Source of the DNA: Beaufortia kweichowensis
Taxonomy: Eukaryota > Chordata > Actinopteri > Cypriniformes > Gastromyzontidae
Length of the DNA: 64,000 bases
Assembly (NCBI GenBank): GCA_019155185.1
Contig: CM032813.1
Coordinates: forward strand, 14,303,561-14,367,560
Reading direction: 5' to 3'
Part shown: positions 12,243 to 27,200 of the stretch, one piece after another
How positions within the stretch are numbered: position 1 is the stretch's first letter
Layout of the letters: the number at the start of each line of letters is the position of its first letter
The notes under the pieces: generated by a model
Told to the model about the DNA's origin: nothing
The model's input: only the letters and a program-made list of their open reading frames with translations
Database searches by the model: none
Position numbers and translations under genes: made by a program

Positions 12243-15200
12243 GTGAGTATCTTGAGATGTACAGTACTGTTTTATATCACCCAGGGGAGGTCAGAAAAGC
12301 CAACAATGTGTTTAAAGCATATGCCAGCAATTTATTTCATGACCTTCAATTAAAAAGACTTTGTCTCATTAAGGCTCGGCATGTGCTGCTTTACCGATAG
12401 AGAATAAATCCTGGTTCTTTCATTTCATCCATGCGAAACAATAATGAGACTTTCCGCAGAAGTCTTTAAAATAAGTGTTATCTTGCTTAAAAGATAACTA
12501 AGAAATATGTTTTGGTTTTTAATTGTTTTCTCATTATCTCGGTTTATTAATTATGGTATAGTACAACCAGTTATTGATGTTGTCCATGTTGTCTTAGAAA
12601 ACAAAATCATAGTCTTAGTATCAGGCCAGCAAAGAAGCTCTTCTGTTACGGAGATCAATTCACAGTGTGATTTTACAGAGCATGGCATATTGTCAATAAG
12701 AGGGAGTGTATTTCACCTTCATTATAAAAGAACCATCGGAGGGGTAAGTGTCTAGCGATACGAGCAATATGAGAGTTCATTGTGAAGCGTTTGTGCGTTC
12801 CGCATCACGCACGCTGCTCTCTTGTTAGGACTGTGACCGGACTGTGTTCTGTGAAGCACCTTCATTACAATTTCAAAAGGATTTTCTACCGCTGTCCTGC
12901 TCTCTGGATCAATGGAAGGGTTCATTTGTACTTCTTTTTGCTCCGCTGCCCGTATTTTACACACCAAAGCTTTCGCCTGCGCTTAAGGTAACGTGATCAA
13001 GCTTGGATGGACTCTTGTTATCATGCATGATGCATCCAGCCCGGATCCCTCCTGTGTGCTCAAGAAAGTCAAGAGCTTTTTAAGACCTCTGAGCTCCTAA
13101 GACAGCTTCCTCATTAAAGTGTGAAGAAGTGGCATAATGCTTTTAATTTTTACACATCCTTTGGGTAGAGACCATCTGTTGCAAAAAGAGGTCGGGTTTA
13201 TTCACCCTCATTTCAAACCTGTATTACAAACCATTGACTTCCATCGTACGGACACAAAACGTAAAATATCTTCTTTGGAGTTCCACAGAATAAAAAAATG
13301 ACACAAGGGCAAATAAATGAGGAATAGAATTGTTATTTTTGGGTAAAGTGTGCTCACATTTTACTTTTTTACTTTAAATTTGATTCCTATTTCTGTTTAA
13401 TGGTGTATTGAGTATAAATTGATGTACTGGACACTGTATGTATAATGATGTATTTTTCAACAGTTATACATCCTGAAGTTTTTTGGCTTTTAGTTTGATT
13501 GTATGTGAGTATGTGCATTCCAAACTTACAGTCTATTGCTTCTATCAATACAGATGAATACGGCTTTTATGACATCATTCTGTATGTTAGTTTCTCATCA
13601 GATTATCTAAGAAAGCTAAAAATGTATATTATCAATATTCATTATTAATATTTTTAATATAAATATTGATCATTTTAAATATTTCACAGTTGATTGCATG
13701 GTGCGTAAATACTTTTGCCCACCATTTTAAACTTATGCTACTCTAAGAAAATACAAAAATATGGATTAGTGCCAAAAATAGTAGACAAGGGGTGGAGCAG
13801 AGGATGCAGGGACTCTTTTTTAAAACCAAACTTTTATACTTCTTTTTGGTCCAAGTAGGTGGCATAGAAATTACACATTGCACCTCTAAATATATTGAAG
13901 GTATTCAGAGTATTTAAATATTTATATGTATTGTTACAATTAAGGATGTCCCAAACAGGTTTTTTTGCCCTCGAGTCATTTGATTTTGAGTATCTGCCGA
14001 TACAGAGTCCCGATCCGATACTTCTATAATACATAAAAAAGAATAAAGAAGAGCGAAGAAACAGATCCAGGATGTTCCTTATTTTTGATTTAATTCACCT
14101 TATTTTAACATTCAACAACTCTGTTAACAAACAGAGCACTTCTGTGAGGAAGCTTGAACAATCAAGTAATAAATAACATCAATGCTTCACTTTTGGACTT
14201 TAGTGCAACAGTAAATATAAAAAAGTCTAATATAAAAACAAATAGCACCTCAACTTAAAATACCGGCAGGCATGTAAACAAATAAAAAAATAAAAGTGCC
14301 ACAGTGTTTGTAAAGGCAGTAATGTGCTTTTAGGAACTGCACTCCTAACTCTTACTGCGCTGTGTGGAGTCATGAGGTCTAACTCTGTGCCACATCATAA
14401 CTATAGATGTGTTCAAATAATGAGGATCTGTCAGAGTCTGTGGCTGAGTGGTCAGAGCTCCAGACATATACAGCACTACTGCGCTTCAGTGACGCGATGA
14501 GTTTGAATCCCGACTCTGGCGTCCTTTCCTATAAAAAATAATGAGAATATATATACATATATATCCCAGACCTGATCGGTCGGTAATGTCCGATTCTGAT
14601 TGAGTCTGAAACCATGTGATGGGATCGGGACATCCCTAGTTACAATGTAGAATTTTGTCGTTTCAGTTCATTTTCTTTATGTGTGCTGGCAAAGTAGAAA
14701 CTATTACCTGAATTTAGAAAGTAAAACATTACTTTTGTGCTGCTTTTGTACCATCATTGCATTAACTGTGACGTATTTAGATTCAAATATGAATTTGTTC
14801 TCTAAAGCAATGACACACTCAGCAATGATGTACTGTACATCAGCGTAGTTAAGCTTAAATTTAGCTTATTCCCCTATAGGCTCAGTAGTATCATTATAGA
14901 GAACAAAGACGTTTACAGAATCCAATTTGAGGCAAACTCAATGAGTTATGCTCCAATGCCAACAGGATTACAGCCTGCCCAGCATCTGTTAAAGTGTGCT
15001 CCTAAAGACCAGGAGAGGACTACAACACTGATAATATTGATTGGAAATGGAATTGCTTCTAAAAGATGTATAATTTTGAGATTTTTCTCTGACTTCAATT
15101 AGAGATGGTTTGCTTCTTACTTTTACTCTAAACTGAGTTAATGTTTTAGCCTTGAATTTGATTTCAGTGTGCTTTAGAGCTGATTATCTGCTTTGGTTTC

Positions 15201-18200
15201 AATTTTAGGCAGAAAATCTGCTTCTTCCGAGATATTACTCGTGAGGCAAACTTCCCAGTGCTGTTCATTGAATTTCGGACACTGAAACCACAGGGTGTTT
15301 TACACACTGTAAAAGCTGATGCTCAACAGATGCTGTTGCACATTATGTTTCATCCTCTCTGAATTAATTTTTCCATGTAGGACATCTGCCTGCCACATTT
15401 TTGTTGCTACTGGAACAACATTACTATCAGCTAATCAGATTTTAGGGTTAGGGTGAGTGATTGGGTTTGAGCTACATTAACCTACATTATTACACAGCGC
15501 ACTAGAATACTTGATTCTGATTGGCCAGTCGTAAAATTATAAGGTATGTAATTCCCAGATAACAACTGCTCATAATCTAATAACAAAGGGTCATAATCTA
15601 ATCTAATCATGACAAACTACATATTGATGGAAAGGTCTAAAACTTTTATATTTGACCAAATTGCATAACAATAAACATAAACAAAAAAAATGTTAATGTA
15701 ATTTTTAAACGTATCTAAAATAAAAAAGATCTTAAATGAAAAAGATTGTAGTTCGGATGGTGCATTTTCATGTGCATGATCAATATGTGCAGTGACAGTT
15801 ATCAGGTTAAGAATCTTTAAAGAAACTTTTGATCAAATGATTGAAAGATGTTTTTGTTGTAATACAGTAGGTTTGTGCAACATCTCATGTATAAAAGAAA
15901 ATATCAGGCTCCTGTTTCCTTCACAGCGCTCATATCCAGCAACACAGCATGTATTTATGAGGCTTTAGGGCATTGAAAAGATTTAGTGTTAATAATGTTG
16001 TGCAGTAGCTGCTGTGTTTCTATGTGCATCCTGAACTTTCACCCTTACTTGGTTTTCATAAAGTGCTCTATTTAAGGAATGTGTGCTTGAGACGGATACC
16101 CAATTTTCAACTGGTGTCGGTGATAATTTCTAGTAAGCTGCCCAGCAGAGTACCCGGCAGCTGCAAAACTGTCCCGTGAATAGAAAACAGAATGGTGTTA
16201 TGGGGACTAGATAGATCTGATCTGCCATGCCAAACTATCTCAACAGTTGAAGGCATAAGGTCAGGGGTACTGTAGCAAATTGGACAGTAATAGGAGATAC
16301 AGTAAGGTTGGAAAATGCAGCCTTACAAAGCTCAGAATTTGCTGATATAGCAGTTCAGGAATGAGCTTTAACAGCAGTGCATATTTAAATGCGTAAAGCA
16401 CAGCATCATCGCGTATAATAAATGCAAAAGTCATCAAAACTGTCAGCCACAGGACTTGCAATATAACAAAGTGTGTTTACATCAGAGCTCTGCAGATAAC
16501 AGGACTGCTAGATTAGCCATGCCTGACTCCGGCCCTGTTATCATCCATGCTAGAGGATGTAATCTACAACACGCTGTACTTTAAAGAACTTGATTTTGAT
16601 TCTTGCCATCCTCTTGTGAAACATGTTGACTGATTGTCAGAGATGTTGTTGCTGGGATGTTGCTCTTTATCATTTTTTGAGATTTTAAAGAGGTGCTTGT
16701 TGACATGGTGCTAGTTCCTTTCAGCAGCCCTGCAGTAGAGGGGTGACAGGGTTGCCAAATCTTCTTTAAAAAATCAGCAAACGAAAACAATCCCAAACAA
16801 ATCTTAATACATCCAAATGCTTTATGTTGGAAATAAGATAGAAATACCACTACCAAGTAATTTTACTTTATAAACTTTATAAAAGTGGCTAGCTTAGCGT
16901 TGTGAGTGAAGACCAAGCAACAAAAAGATTTTTTTAAAGGTGGACATTGCAACACTGCGAGAGCGAATTGTCTGTGCAGCTGACTTCCGAACATAAACAA
17001 ATAACTTTAATAGCAGATAGCAAACAGGTTCAACTTCCTGTTTTACAGCTGTATTTAAATGCACTCCTGAAACTTCGCATGCCAGTGTGTACTGTAGGCC
17101 TACATGGTGGTGAGTCTCAGGAGAAACATCTGAGAAGCAAGAGACGTCTGCAAAAATCTTTATTTACATTCTATTAAATCCCATTGACAACTAAAAAAGA
17201 GTTGAAATATAAAAAAATCTAATTTGTAATATTTATATCTTAAAGGTGTTGTTGCAGTATGTTTTGTTACTGTATTTAAATAAAAATAACAAGAAGTCAA
17301 TATTGGTCCGATTTACTTTCCTAATAAATGTTCCTGGTCTTATGCGGGTGATTAATCAGCTCATATTGTTAAGGGTGTTTGTTTTTATAATCCTTCTTCA
17401 AAATGTAATAACTTTCACCACCTCTGAAATTACTTTCCTGTGGATGTAACCAAATCCACATAGACAGAGGAAAATAATATTAACCAACAGCATCACAACA
17501 TCCAATCAAATCCTACTGGATAAAATAAAGCCCCAAAAATAATCCAACGGAAAATTTAGTTTAACACTGAAATGCAAAAAAATACATTGTGAGCCTTTTT
17601 AAAGCAGAAAATAAGGTTTGTTTGTTGCGTGTGCTTCATCTCCCCGGGTACTGCCCTGTTGACCGCTGTCTCTCTTAAATCGCCTTGCAGTGGGCGTCTA
17701 GAAGTTGTTTAGCTGTTTGTGTGCGTGAATAATGGGGTGTAGGTCTCTTCTTTGACTTTGAAAACATTTGTTGCTGATCTAGTTTCTCAGAAAGGAGGAG
17801 TAGTGGATATGAGTAGGGGCATATCCTTACTAGGGAAAGGGAAATTGATTTCCAGGGCTCTCTTTGAAGAATTGAGATGTTTTCATTTAAACAGTGTCAA
17901 TCATTAAAGGTAGAACAGAAAGTCTCTGTCAAACTGAGAGGCTTTAGTGTGTTATTTTAAAGGGAAAATTTGACTTGCAAAAAACATCTGTATGATAAAG
18001 AATGAGAACAAATAAAAGAAGCTATCATGTTTTCAGATGTGTTTGTGTTTTGAGTGTCCATGAGGACAAAACGAACACATTATAACCTTGTAAAACCAAT
18101 GAAAATTGCTATTTATCTAACATCGTGATGCCATTTGAGCAGCCATCATATACAATTAAGGCATTTCAGAAGAAAATTTGACATTTGTTTGTTGGGTTTG

Positions 18201-21200
18201 TTTACCTTTTAGCTTTTCTGCATTTATATGGTGGTAATGGCTTTCATAAATGGTGTTTAAATCGTCACATGACTTCAACTCTCAGCGAGGAACACATCTA
18301 ACTGCTTTGCCACATCTCTGGGGCACAAGTGGCAACAGCACTGTGATGAAGAGACCAGGATGCAATCTATATCAGGAACGGCTTGTACTCAAGGGGCCAT
18401 TTAGATACCAAACTGCTTTACCACTGGCTTTTACTGCTGAGTCCAAATAACAACCCTTGGATTTTCATTTCATTCATAAGTATCTCTGTAATGTACTGTA
18501 TATGGGCAATTCCATGCAAATGTCAATCTTGCTGTGAATAATTACATTTTTTATCAAAGGTTTTCACTATACTGATCTCTCTTCTATGTTTAAAGCATGA
18601 TTTTACATAGTCAGGTAAAGTGCTGTTTTCAAAATTGCTCCATTTTTGGACGTAAATGGGAGCATGACATGTGAAAAGAACTATGTGATGTTCTTTAAAG
18701 AGTCATCTCTTCTTCATTTATTGTGTATGTTGCCTCTCAAAAACATTTTTGTCACACCCATAAGCCATAACAATTTTTTTATAATAGATAACTCCTGCAT
18801 AAAGTGATATGTCTGCACTCTATCAACAGAGCTTAAGTAAAATAGAAACAGATGATCCAATATATTAATAATAAATACATTCGGTGAGAATTTATCATTT
18901 TTTAAGTTTTGACTAAAATGTCAAGTCCACAACGCTGGAATTGAGAACTTTATAATTCCATGATAAAAAATCTTTCAGACTTTACACTTTGATCTTAGGA
19001 GCGAATCTGAAAATTACAAGCGTTGTGTTCATTTGCATGCAAAATGATGAACCCGCAGCAGGAAACTGCTGATCCAGGATCCGGTGCTAGACATCGTCAT
19101 ATACATCATGACAGCTGATCTCAGACCAGCACATCAATAATAAAATTCTTCAGACTTTACTTTTAGCTATTGAACTGAACTGAGCTGTAATCCTCAAGTC
19201 TGTGTACTTGTTTTTCTTTTGTGTGTGTTTATATCTGCACGATCCAGCTTTAATGAGCTTCACCTTCTCCCCAACGTATTAGATAAAAGTGTTCGGATCT
19301 GTTCTCTCTGCATTGTTATCATTAAAATGCACTATATATTGCAGTTTCTCAGGTTTATTTCTGTCAGCACGCCAAAAGGAAAAATGGGAGAAAGACAATT
19401 TATGACTTTTTGTTGTTTCTTTTAGGACAGTGCAACGATGCAGTTTTGTGCCAACAAATTGGACAAGAAGGACTTTTTCGGAAAATCCGATCCATTTATG
19501 GTCTTCTACAGGAGTAACGAAGACGGCACGTAGGTGTCTTGTGTCTTTTTTAAGCCAAAAGAGCACTTTGTGATTGATTTTTTTTCTTCTTTACTACCGT
19601 TGCATACAGTATAGATTGTAAAACATGAGCCGTGTGAAATGTTATGTTAAAGTCAAGGAAGGCTGTGCATAATATATAGCAGTCATTCTGCAGGACTGGA
19701 AACCTACATTTCAGCAAAAAAAGTCTAAAATAGGAGTACATATTTAGCTCTAGTATAACAAACAAAATATTTTTGATTTTTTAAAGTTCGAAAAAATCAT
19801 GTCCAAAATCATAGTGTGCACTTGGCTTAGAATGGCTTTGTGTTAGACATCATATGAACGGTAAAAAATAATATTTTCCATAATTCTAAGCGCCCACCTT
19901 CACCCCCATATCTGATAAAACATCTCTGTGCTCTGTGGGAAATTTGTGGGCTGAAAATGGTTCTCATCGTGTGCGTAGAGGATCAGGAAATGACCGTCTA
20001 TCCTGGTGTTACCCAGAATGCTCTATAAAAGCTTCTTTACTTAAGTGACCATGAATTCACGCTTTAAGAGCTGCCGTGTACTTTCCCATTTTGTCTCCTA
20101 ACGTAAAAATACTCGGCAACTAAAAGGTCTCTGTAGAGGCTTGGAATGCTTAAAAACAGGTTTCGAGTGTTTTAATGATGCTCTCCGGCTCTGATGAAGG
20201 GGCTCATTAGCAAATGTTAAATAATTTGTGTTTGTAGAAGGGAAGGATGATACTGTTTGTAGTTAGATAATTAAGCTAAAACGCAAATTGAAACTTTAAA
20301 GATCTGTCGACTTTTGCTGTTCCGTGGGTGATATGCAGTGCTCCTTTTTTCAAATGTTTTTCAGAACAGAATTGTGAGAAATCTGTGAATATACAGTATT
20401 GTAGTAGCATATAACAGAAAACCAACATGATCTTCATAAACTCCGTGACAGTTTAGTAATGAAATAATCTTATTTAACTAGGCAGGTGATGAAACAGTGT
20501 TGGGTTGTCCATCATGAGATGAGCCGAGCAGGTGGCTGATGTCACTTGTGTTTCATCTTCACGTCTTCTCTCTCTGTTTCTCTCCTCTCAATGTGAAGGT
20601 TTACAATCTGCCATAAGACAGAAGTGGTGAAGAACACATTAAACCCTGTTTGGCAGCCGTTTACCATCCCAGTCAGAGCTCTCTGCAATGGCGACTACGA
20701 CAGGTAACACACACACATATATACCGCCAGTGGCTCTGTCTTAACTAAATAAAACCATTTTTACCTCAGAAATAAACTTTTTTATTTCTTAAAGATGTAT
20801 TTTGCATTAAAGATTTAAGATTTAAGGTGACATTAGAACAGCTTTGCTGTCCACTTATCCAATAATGTAACAACTTTTGTAACATGTTGTAACATGTTAT
20901 TCTGTAACCCTTGTAAATTTGTAAGTCTTCATAAAATGTCATTTGCACTTTTCAACTATAATTTCTGAACAAAGACCATTGTGTGAACATTAGTCATGTT
21001 TCTAGCAATCAGTTTTAATTGTGCATTAAAAATGTACATAGTCAATTGAATTGGAATAAACTTTGATTGAAACGCATTTATGGAATAAAATCCTCAATGC
21101 ACATCACAAACAGTCATGTGACTCGCGTAACTCAACAGATCACAATAAGAAAATGGCGGATAGTTAGAGATATGTTTCTTCATAAGATACGACTGACTCA

Positions 21201-24200
21201 CTGGATGGAAACGGTACTTTATTCGCAAATGTTTTATGAAGTATTCTAATTTTGCATTCACTAAAATGCACTAAACTACAATTAAAAAAAATTTAATTAA
21301 AGTATTTTTAAAAATAACATTAACATTTTTGTAATCATTTTTTTTAGTTTAGATTTTTCAAATATTTTTCTGGAGTATTGGCAGGTATAGATGCATCTTT
21401 TCAACATCATATAAAGAGAATTATGACTGAGTAGCTTCAGCAGATAATTGTACAGGACTGTATTCTCTGCCCACCCCCTCGCACATCTGTCGTGACCAAT
21501 CAGCTTGGGGAACCAGAACCATGTGTCAAAAAAATTAAGTTCTTGGAAAGCTCCTGCCTATGTGCGCTCCAGCTGCTCTCCGGGGTTAATCTTTCATGAC
21601 AGGCACCACGCTGCAATACGGTACAGGGATGTGGTGCATGCCATGCAAAATCAAGAAGCATGAAGCCTTTGACAACATTTCATGCTCCCCGCATTCAAGA
21701 GACGAGGGCTAAATCTACAATTTACCTCTTTCATTCAGTGGCACTTTCTCAAAGGTGCGTCATATCATTTTGTATATAGATATATAGATTAATACTTTTT
21801 TATTCTAGATTAACTGAGAAGGCAGCTGAAGTAAGTCATTCTTCATGGGTTAATTCCTCCAAAAAATTGTCAAAGCCTCAAAATACAGCAGCCAGTCTGT
21901 ACTTTACAAGTGACGCATTTTAACTTTGAAACCGAATAGTAAACTCAACGCTAAACTACAAATCCTTAGCACTTCTAAACATTCAGATTCTTTGAGCTTT
22001 TCTTATTCTGCATCTGGCAGTCGTCTCTGACTCGTTTTACTCCAGCGCCTTTTAACTCCACCTGTCAGACGGGCCAGTATTTTTGACAGGCCAAATGCAT
22101 TATGAAGGATTGTTATCAGCAGGGAATATAACAGGATATATATATAGATGTATATTGCATTAACTATTTATAGGTAGAAGTTTACGTCAAGTTTTCATTT
22201 GTGTTTCATTCTGTGAAATGAAACCAACATTTCTCCCAAATTTCAAAAAAATATATAGATTTTTATTTGCATTTGTTTTGCAGAAAACTGAAATGGTACA
22301 AACTGGTCCAATTAAAAAAAAAATATTGCAAAGAAAACAAGTACATATATTTATTTTTAAACAACACAACACAATACAAATGTATTTTAGAATCAGTTAA
22401 AAAGTTTTTAATCCCATCTTTGGCATTCTCTCAGTCTTTCACATTGCTGTTGGGTGACTTTATGTCACTCCTAAAGTTTCTTTTGCTTGAAAGTCAACAG
22501 ACACTGGACTGGAATATTTTCACAGCTGTACATATTCTGGTTAAACTGTGAGAGCACTGCAGGCGGATGTGTGTTTTGACCTGGGAGACTGCTCTGATTT
22601 CTGTGAAGAAAGTACCCAAAGAAAACACCCTCAATTCATGGCACATGTCATTTATTCAGAGGGTAACAAATTACAGCTATCGAGCCCATTAAAATAGATG
22701 TCAGCGTGCGTTCATTTCATTCCATGTCTAAAAAGGGAAGATAGGCAACATCGCTGATTTTTTATTTTCATCTCAATTAATGTAAAACACTAATAAAATG
22801 AATCACAGACGTTCTTCTTTAGACTAAGAATAAACCGCAAGGAAGCAACGTGCTCCGTTTTATCTGGGAAAAACGTAAGGCAAAAGTTTATAAATTGCCA
22901 GAGGATTCAAATATTCACTTGAAATCTTTTTCCAGCATACACCGACTGTCATACAGACTTTAAAAGTACAAGTCAAAATATATGAATATTTTACCAAGAG
23001 ACTGCAACAGTTTTGCAATAAACGGCGATGTTGACATTTGCAAACCCACACAACGGGTATTCGCGCCATCAAAGGTTAGCGCCCACAGCAATGGAAAACT
23101 CAAAATCAACATTCGGGTTTGAGGTCAGTGCATGGGGATTAAATACAGCCCGGGATTGTACCGCCAGCCTTCATCCGCATCTTCTCGCTGTCTGGGCTCA
23201 GAGCGCAATCTATTTTCTTCTCTTGTGTTGTGTGGCTTGATAGACAGATGCCTAGGGATCCATCGTGCCAGCTGTACTCTCTTACTGTCAAAGAACATGA
23301 CACACAGGTGATAGACGCTCAGAGAGGTGCTGACTCCATACTTTGAAGATAACGAACGTCAAAGGACGCAACCGCCCACAATCCCGCAAAGGGAGCGTGT
23401 TTTTGATGCCTCGCTTCCTCGACTACAGGAGATCGTGTGATATTTTGTATTCTCTTCATAAGAGTCTGCATTTTAACTGGTGAGGTGGGCAAAACTTTTT
23501 GCCTACACGTCAAAACGATATAGTGTTGGTGGGGAAAAGTTCTGAAAACAACCAGTCAACTGGAAAGCTTAGCAAATGGGTCACGTTGATGTGTATAAAT
23601 GTAGTTCTTATTCTCACTGTATGCTTTATCAAATGTATAGCAGTTAAAGCTGCTAATCTGTCTTTTGGTTAAAAATACGCATGGAGCAAGTACTTAAATC
23701 ATCAGTGTTCAGAACTGTCTCGATTCACAATGGTAAGCTTATATAATGATTCATAAGTTGAGTTGTTAAAGACAATTTCGCAGGAAATGTCGGTTTGATT
23801 TTATTTGACATAATACGGTATATAAAGATAAATGATTAAAGTAACATGCAATTTTATGTTTCAGACAGAGATGGCGATAGAGAGGCAAAAGTTATGCATT
23901 GCAATGATTAGCACACCCATAATCATAATCAACTTTTTTCTTTTTGTAACTTGACACTTACATTGTCACTTTAGTTTTACTTTTTACTTTTGCCTTTATA
24001 CTTTTTCTTATTGTAAATTGCACATGGTTCTCTTTTCTCATTTTTAATGTTATTTTTATTTACCTCTTCTACCTGTCTTTCTGGTGAGAAAGTAAGAATT
24101 TCATTATACTACATATGGCAATACAGATCTTTCATCTTAAATGTAACTCTAAACATGCCATAAAAGTCTACATGACTTCCAAAATATCTGCGTAAAAGTG

Positions 24201-27200
24201 AAATGATGTGTTGATTCAATGTAACAGATACTACCTCAACCTCTTACTGTACACAAATGTATAGTGATCATGGGACAAATTAGCCCTGTGCTCAGCAAAA
24301 CCAACACACACACCCAAGGATATGAATTTGTGCTTTTTTTTGGAAACTCTCCGGGCATTGACTTTGTCAGTGTAATCATAAGAATTATTCACTTTTGTCA
24401 TAAACGGCCATAATGATTTAAGTGGGAGTTCTGGATGGTGAGCAGAAAGAGGTAAACATTAGGAAAAGCTTTCTGAAATGCCTCTCAGTCCTCAAACACA
24501 AATCGTGCTAATGAGCCAGCTTTAGGAGTGTGTTTCATCCTCATTAATATGGACAGTAGCTAGTATTTTTTCTCTCAGTCTTGTTGATGTAAGCCGTTGA
24601 GCAAACACCTGCCACAGGACACGCTCATGTTGCTGTTTTAATTGTGACTGATGACTCAATTTAGACACTAACAGCAAGAGACCAATCGAAGTGAGCTGAA
24701 CAAAGTTCAATGAAAGTCTTGCATGCAAATTTATAAAGCAATTAGCTGGAATATACCTCTGAATTAACAAACATATTATGTTAAAATAAAGAAAAACAAT
24801 AAATCCTAGCTCAGCTTTTTACAACTTAACCTACTAACTGTCATTGCAAATATTAAGCATACACATGAAAATGCATTATCAAAACTACAATTTCATAAAT
24901 TTTTCAAATATTTATTCTTGATTCTTAGACCTTTCCATCAATATATCATTTGTCATGATTAGATTAGAATTTAACAGGAATACTTTACATACTTATCTTT
25001 TTTTATGCAAATTAAAGTCAAATGACTTTAAACTGATATTTCCTGTGAAACATTTCACGACCTAAAAGCTCAAAATCATTACTATAAGCTTAGCATGCAC
25101 ATCACGTTATGGTAAGAAGACTGAACACTGACTTTTTAGTGCTAAATGTAACAACACTATAAAATTAGGGATGCACCGATACCATTTTTTAAAGACAGAG
25201 TACGAGTACCGATATTTTTTTCCTGGTACTCGCCGATACCGATACCTGTTTTTTAGGATCTGCCAGTTTTCCAATTAATGAGTGACAACACAGTGAGACT
25301 AATAATTTTAGGACAGCTTATCTGTAATTATGAACAACTGTAACTCAAAACCATTTTTTTCTGCTTGTCACAAGGTTATCAATGTACAAATAATTTTCAC
25401 AGTATCTAATAATTTCCAGAACCAAACCAAGGGTATAATAAAATATTATTTATTATGCCCTTGGTTTGTTAAAATATTTGGTTTGTTAACATTATTAAAA
25501 TATTATTTATTAATACATTCTGTCGCTGCTGCCGAAGTCTCTGTGCACTGAAAGTTCTGTCGATGATGTCACAGGGTATCGGCCTTTAGTATCGGAGTGT
25601 TTTTACGAGTACAGTAGAAGTACATGAGCCCAGTATCAGTATCGGTGCATCCCTATATAAAATGATTTGTCAAACATACCACTAACCCCTTTACCTTTCT
25701 TCTGCATTTCAGAACAATCAAAGTGGAGGTGTATGATTGGGACCGTGACGGCAGGTATGTTGACAGCTGTTTGACAGCTAAGTGAAATATGTTTTACTGA
25801 ATCTGTAATTCTTCTTTCAGCCATGATTTCATTGGTGAATTCACTACCAGCTACAGAGAATTAGCCCGAGGTCAGAGCCAGTTCAACATATACGAGGTGA
25901 GATGTTGATTTCCATCACTAACCTTACTTTCTTCTGTAAGTCAAAAAATATGTTATTTTACAGACTCTCTTTTTGTTTAATGAAAATAAAAAGGGGCTTC
26001 AAATATAACAACACTATAAAAGTGATTCATTTGACAGGTATAATATATTTAAAGTATTCTGAGGATGTACTTTTGCTTTATGAGGGAAAGTCATTATTAC
26101 CTGACAAATCTTTCTTACAATATAACTCTACTGTAACTCACAAAACTCAAGAGTTTAAAGTTGCAGGTTAAAACAGTCAGTACATTATGCAAAATGTGTC
26201 ATTTCTCCACAAAAGAAAGAAAAACAGACAGGACAGGTTTACAACAGCACAAGAGTAATTCATGACAATATGTGAAATTTGGGGTTTATCGACTAACACA
26301 AACATGTTTTCTACCCTCAGTGTTTTTAACTCCAAATATAAAAATTATTTTATTATTAAAAATTATTTCATTATTTAGAGCCTCACAAATGCATTAATAC
26401 GTAAATTTTTTTCTATTTATGACTCTTAATTTTCATTTATAATTGATATATAATTTATTATAAGTTATTGTAATAAAATACAGATGTATCATTCACTGTT
26501 ACAGGTATACAGTGCATGGAAATTATGTTGACGTACAGTTGAATGTATGCAAATAGGAATTACTTAAAGAACATGTGCATGATTGTAAATACATATGTTT
26601 TCTATCCTCTCCATATAGAACGCTGCTCATTTGGTTAAGAGAATAGTTAGAAAGTATCTGGTGTGGGAAAATTATGTTTGTTGTGCTTTCAGGGCTGATA
26701 ATACATTCGTGTCTCTTTGGGAGGTTACGGTGTAAAGCGGCAAGTCTGTTTGGTGACCTTGAATGAGATCTGGTGTAAAGATTAGATTGCTCTCAGAAAA
26801 AAGAGGTCGTTTCAATGGGTTCTCTGAGCGTTTGTCGGAAATAGTGTAATTATAGTAATGAAGCCGTGCGTGACCTTTATATATGTTAAACAGCTTTGAC
26901 ATCTTATACATTCGTACTCAGTAATTTGTTTGTGCGAACCTAAAGGGGTGATGGGTCATGAGAGCATATTGAACGTTTTCACAAACTCTTTCATCTCCAG
27001 ATCTCAGACTCTATTTGAGCCATTGATTGCTTTGTGTTTGGAGATGAATGGGGCGACCGGGGGTCTGCCAGTTCTTTCTTCTGTACTTCACCCCGTGAAA
27101 CTATGGGGTCGTCTGGATGGTTCCACTTCCATTTGTGTGGATCTCAGCATCATTATCTGTCTTATTTTTCCTCGTATGGCCACTTTCCCTTATTCCCAAT

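Larger units (their letters stand above)
12243..19425 (+). other. Copine intron (7183 bp), repeat-rich
   Basis: No exon was seen. It holds a family C repeat (about 13195-13345), a 698-bp hAT element (13941-14638), a family A copy (about 15570-15810) and a reverse copy of family B (about 18541-18990). The remainder is AT-rich with no recognised structure. Confidence 0.75.
20704..25712 (+). other. Copine intron (5009 bp)
   Basis: It contains a short repeat at 23838-23895 shared with 11293-11350, a reverse family A copy (24826-24985) and a complete hAT-type element (25166-25655) next to the acceptor. No coding sequence was recognised in the remainder. Confidence 0.72.

Noticed and set aside
14430..14520. 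Functional tRNA gene
   Set aside because: The T stem has mismatches, the anticodon arm is unclear, and the block lies inside a transposon; called tRNA-like instead.
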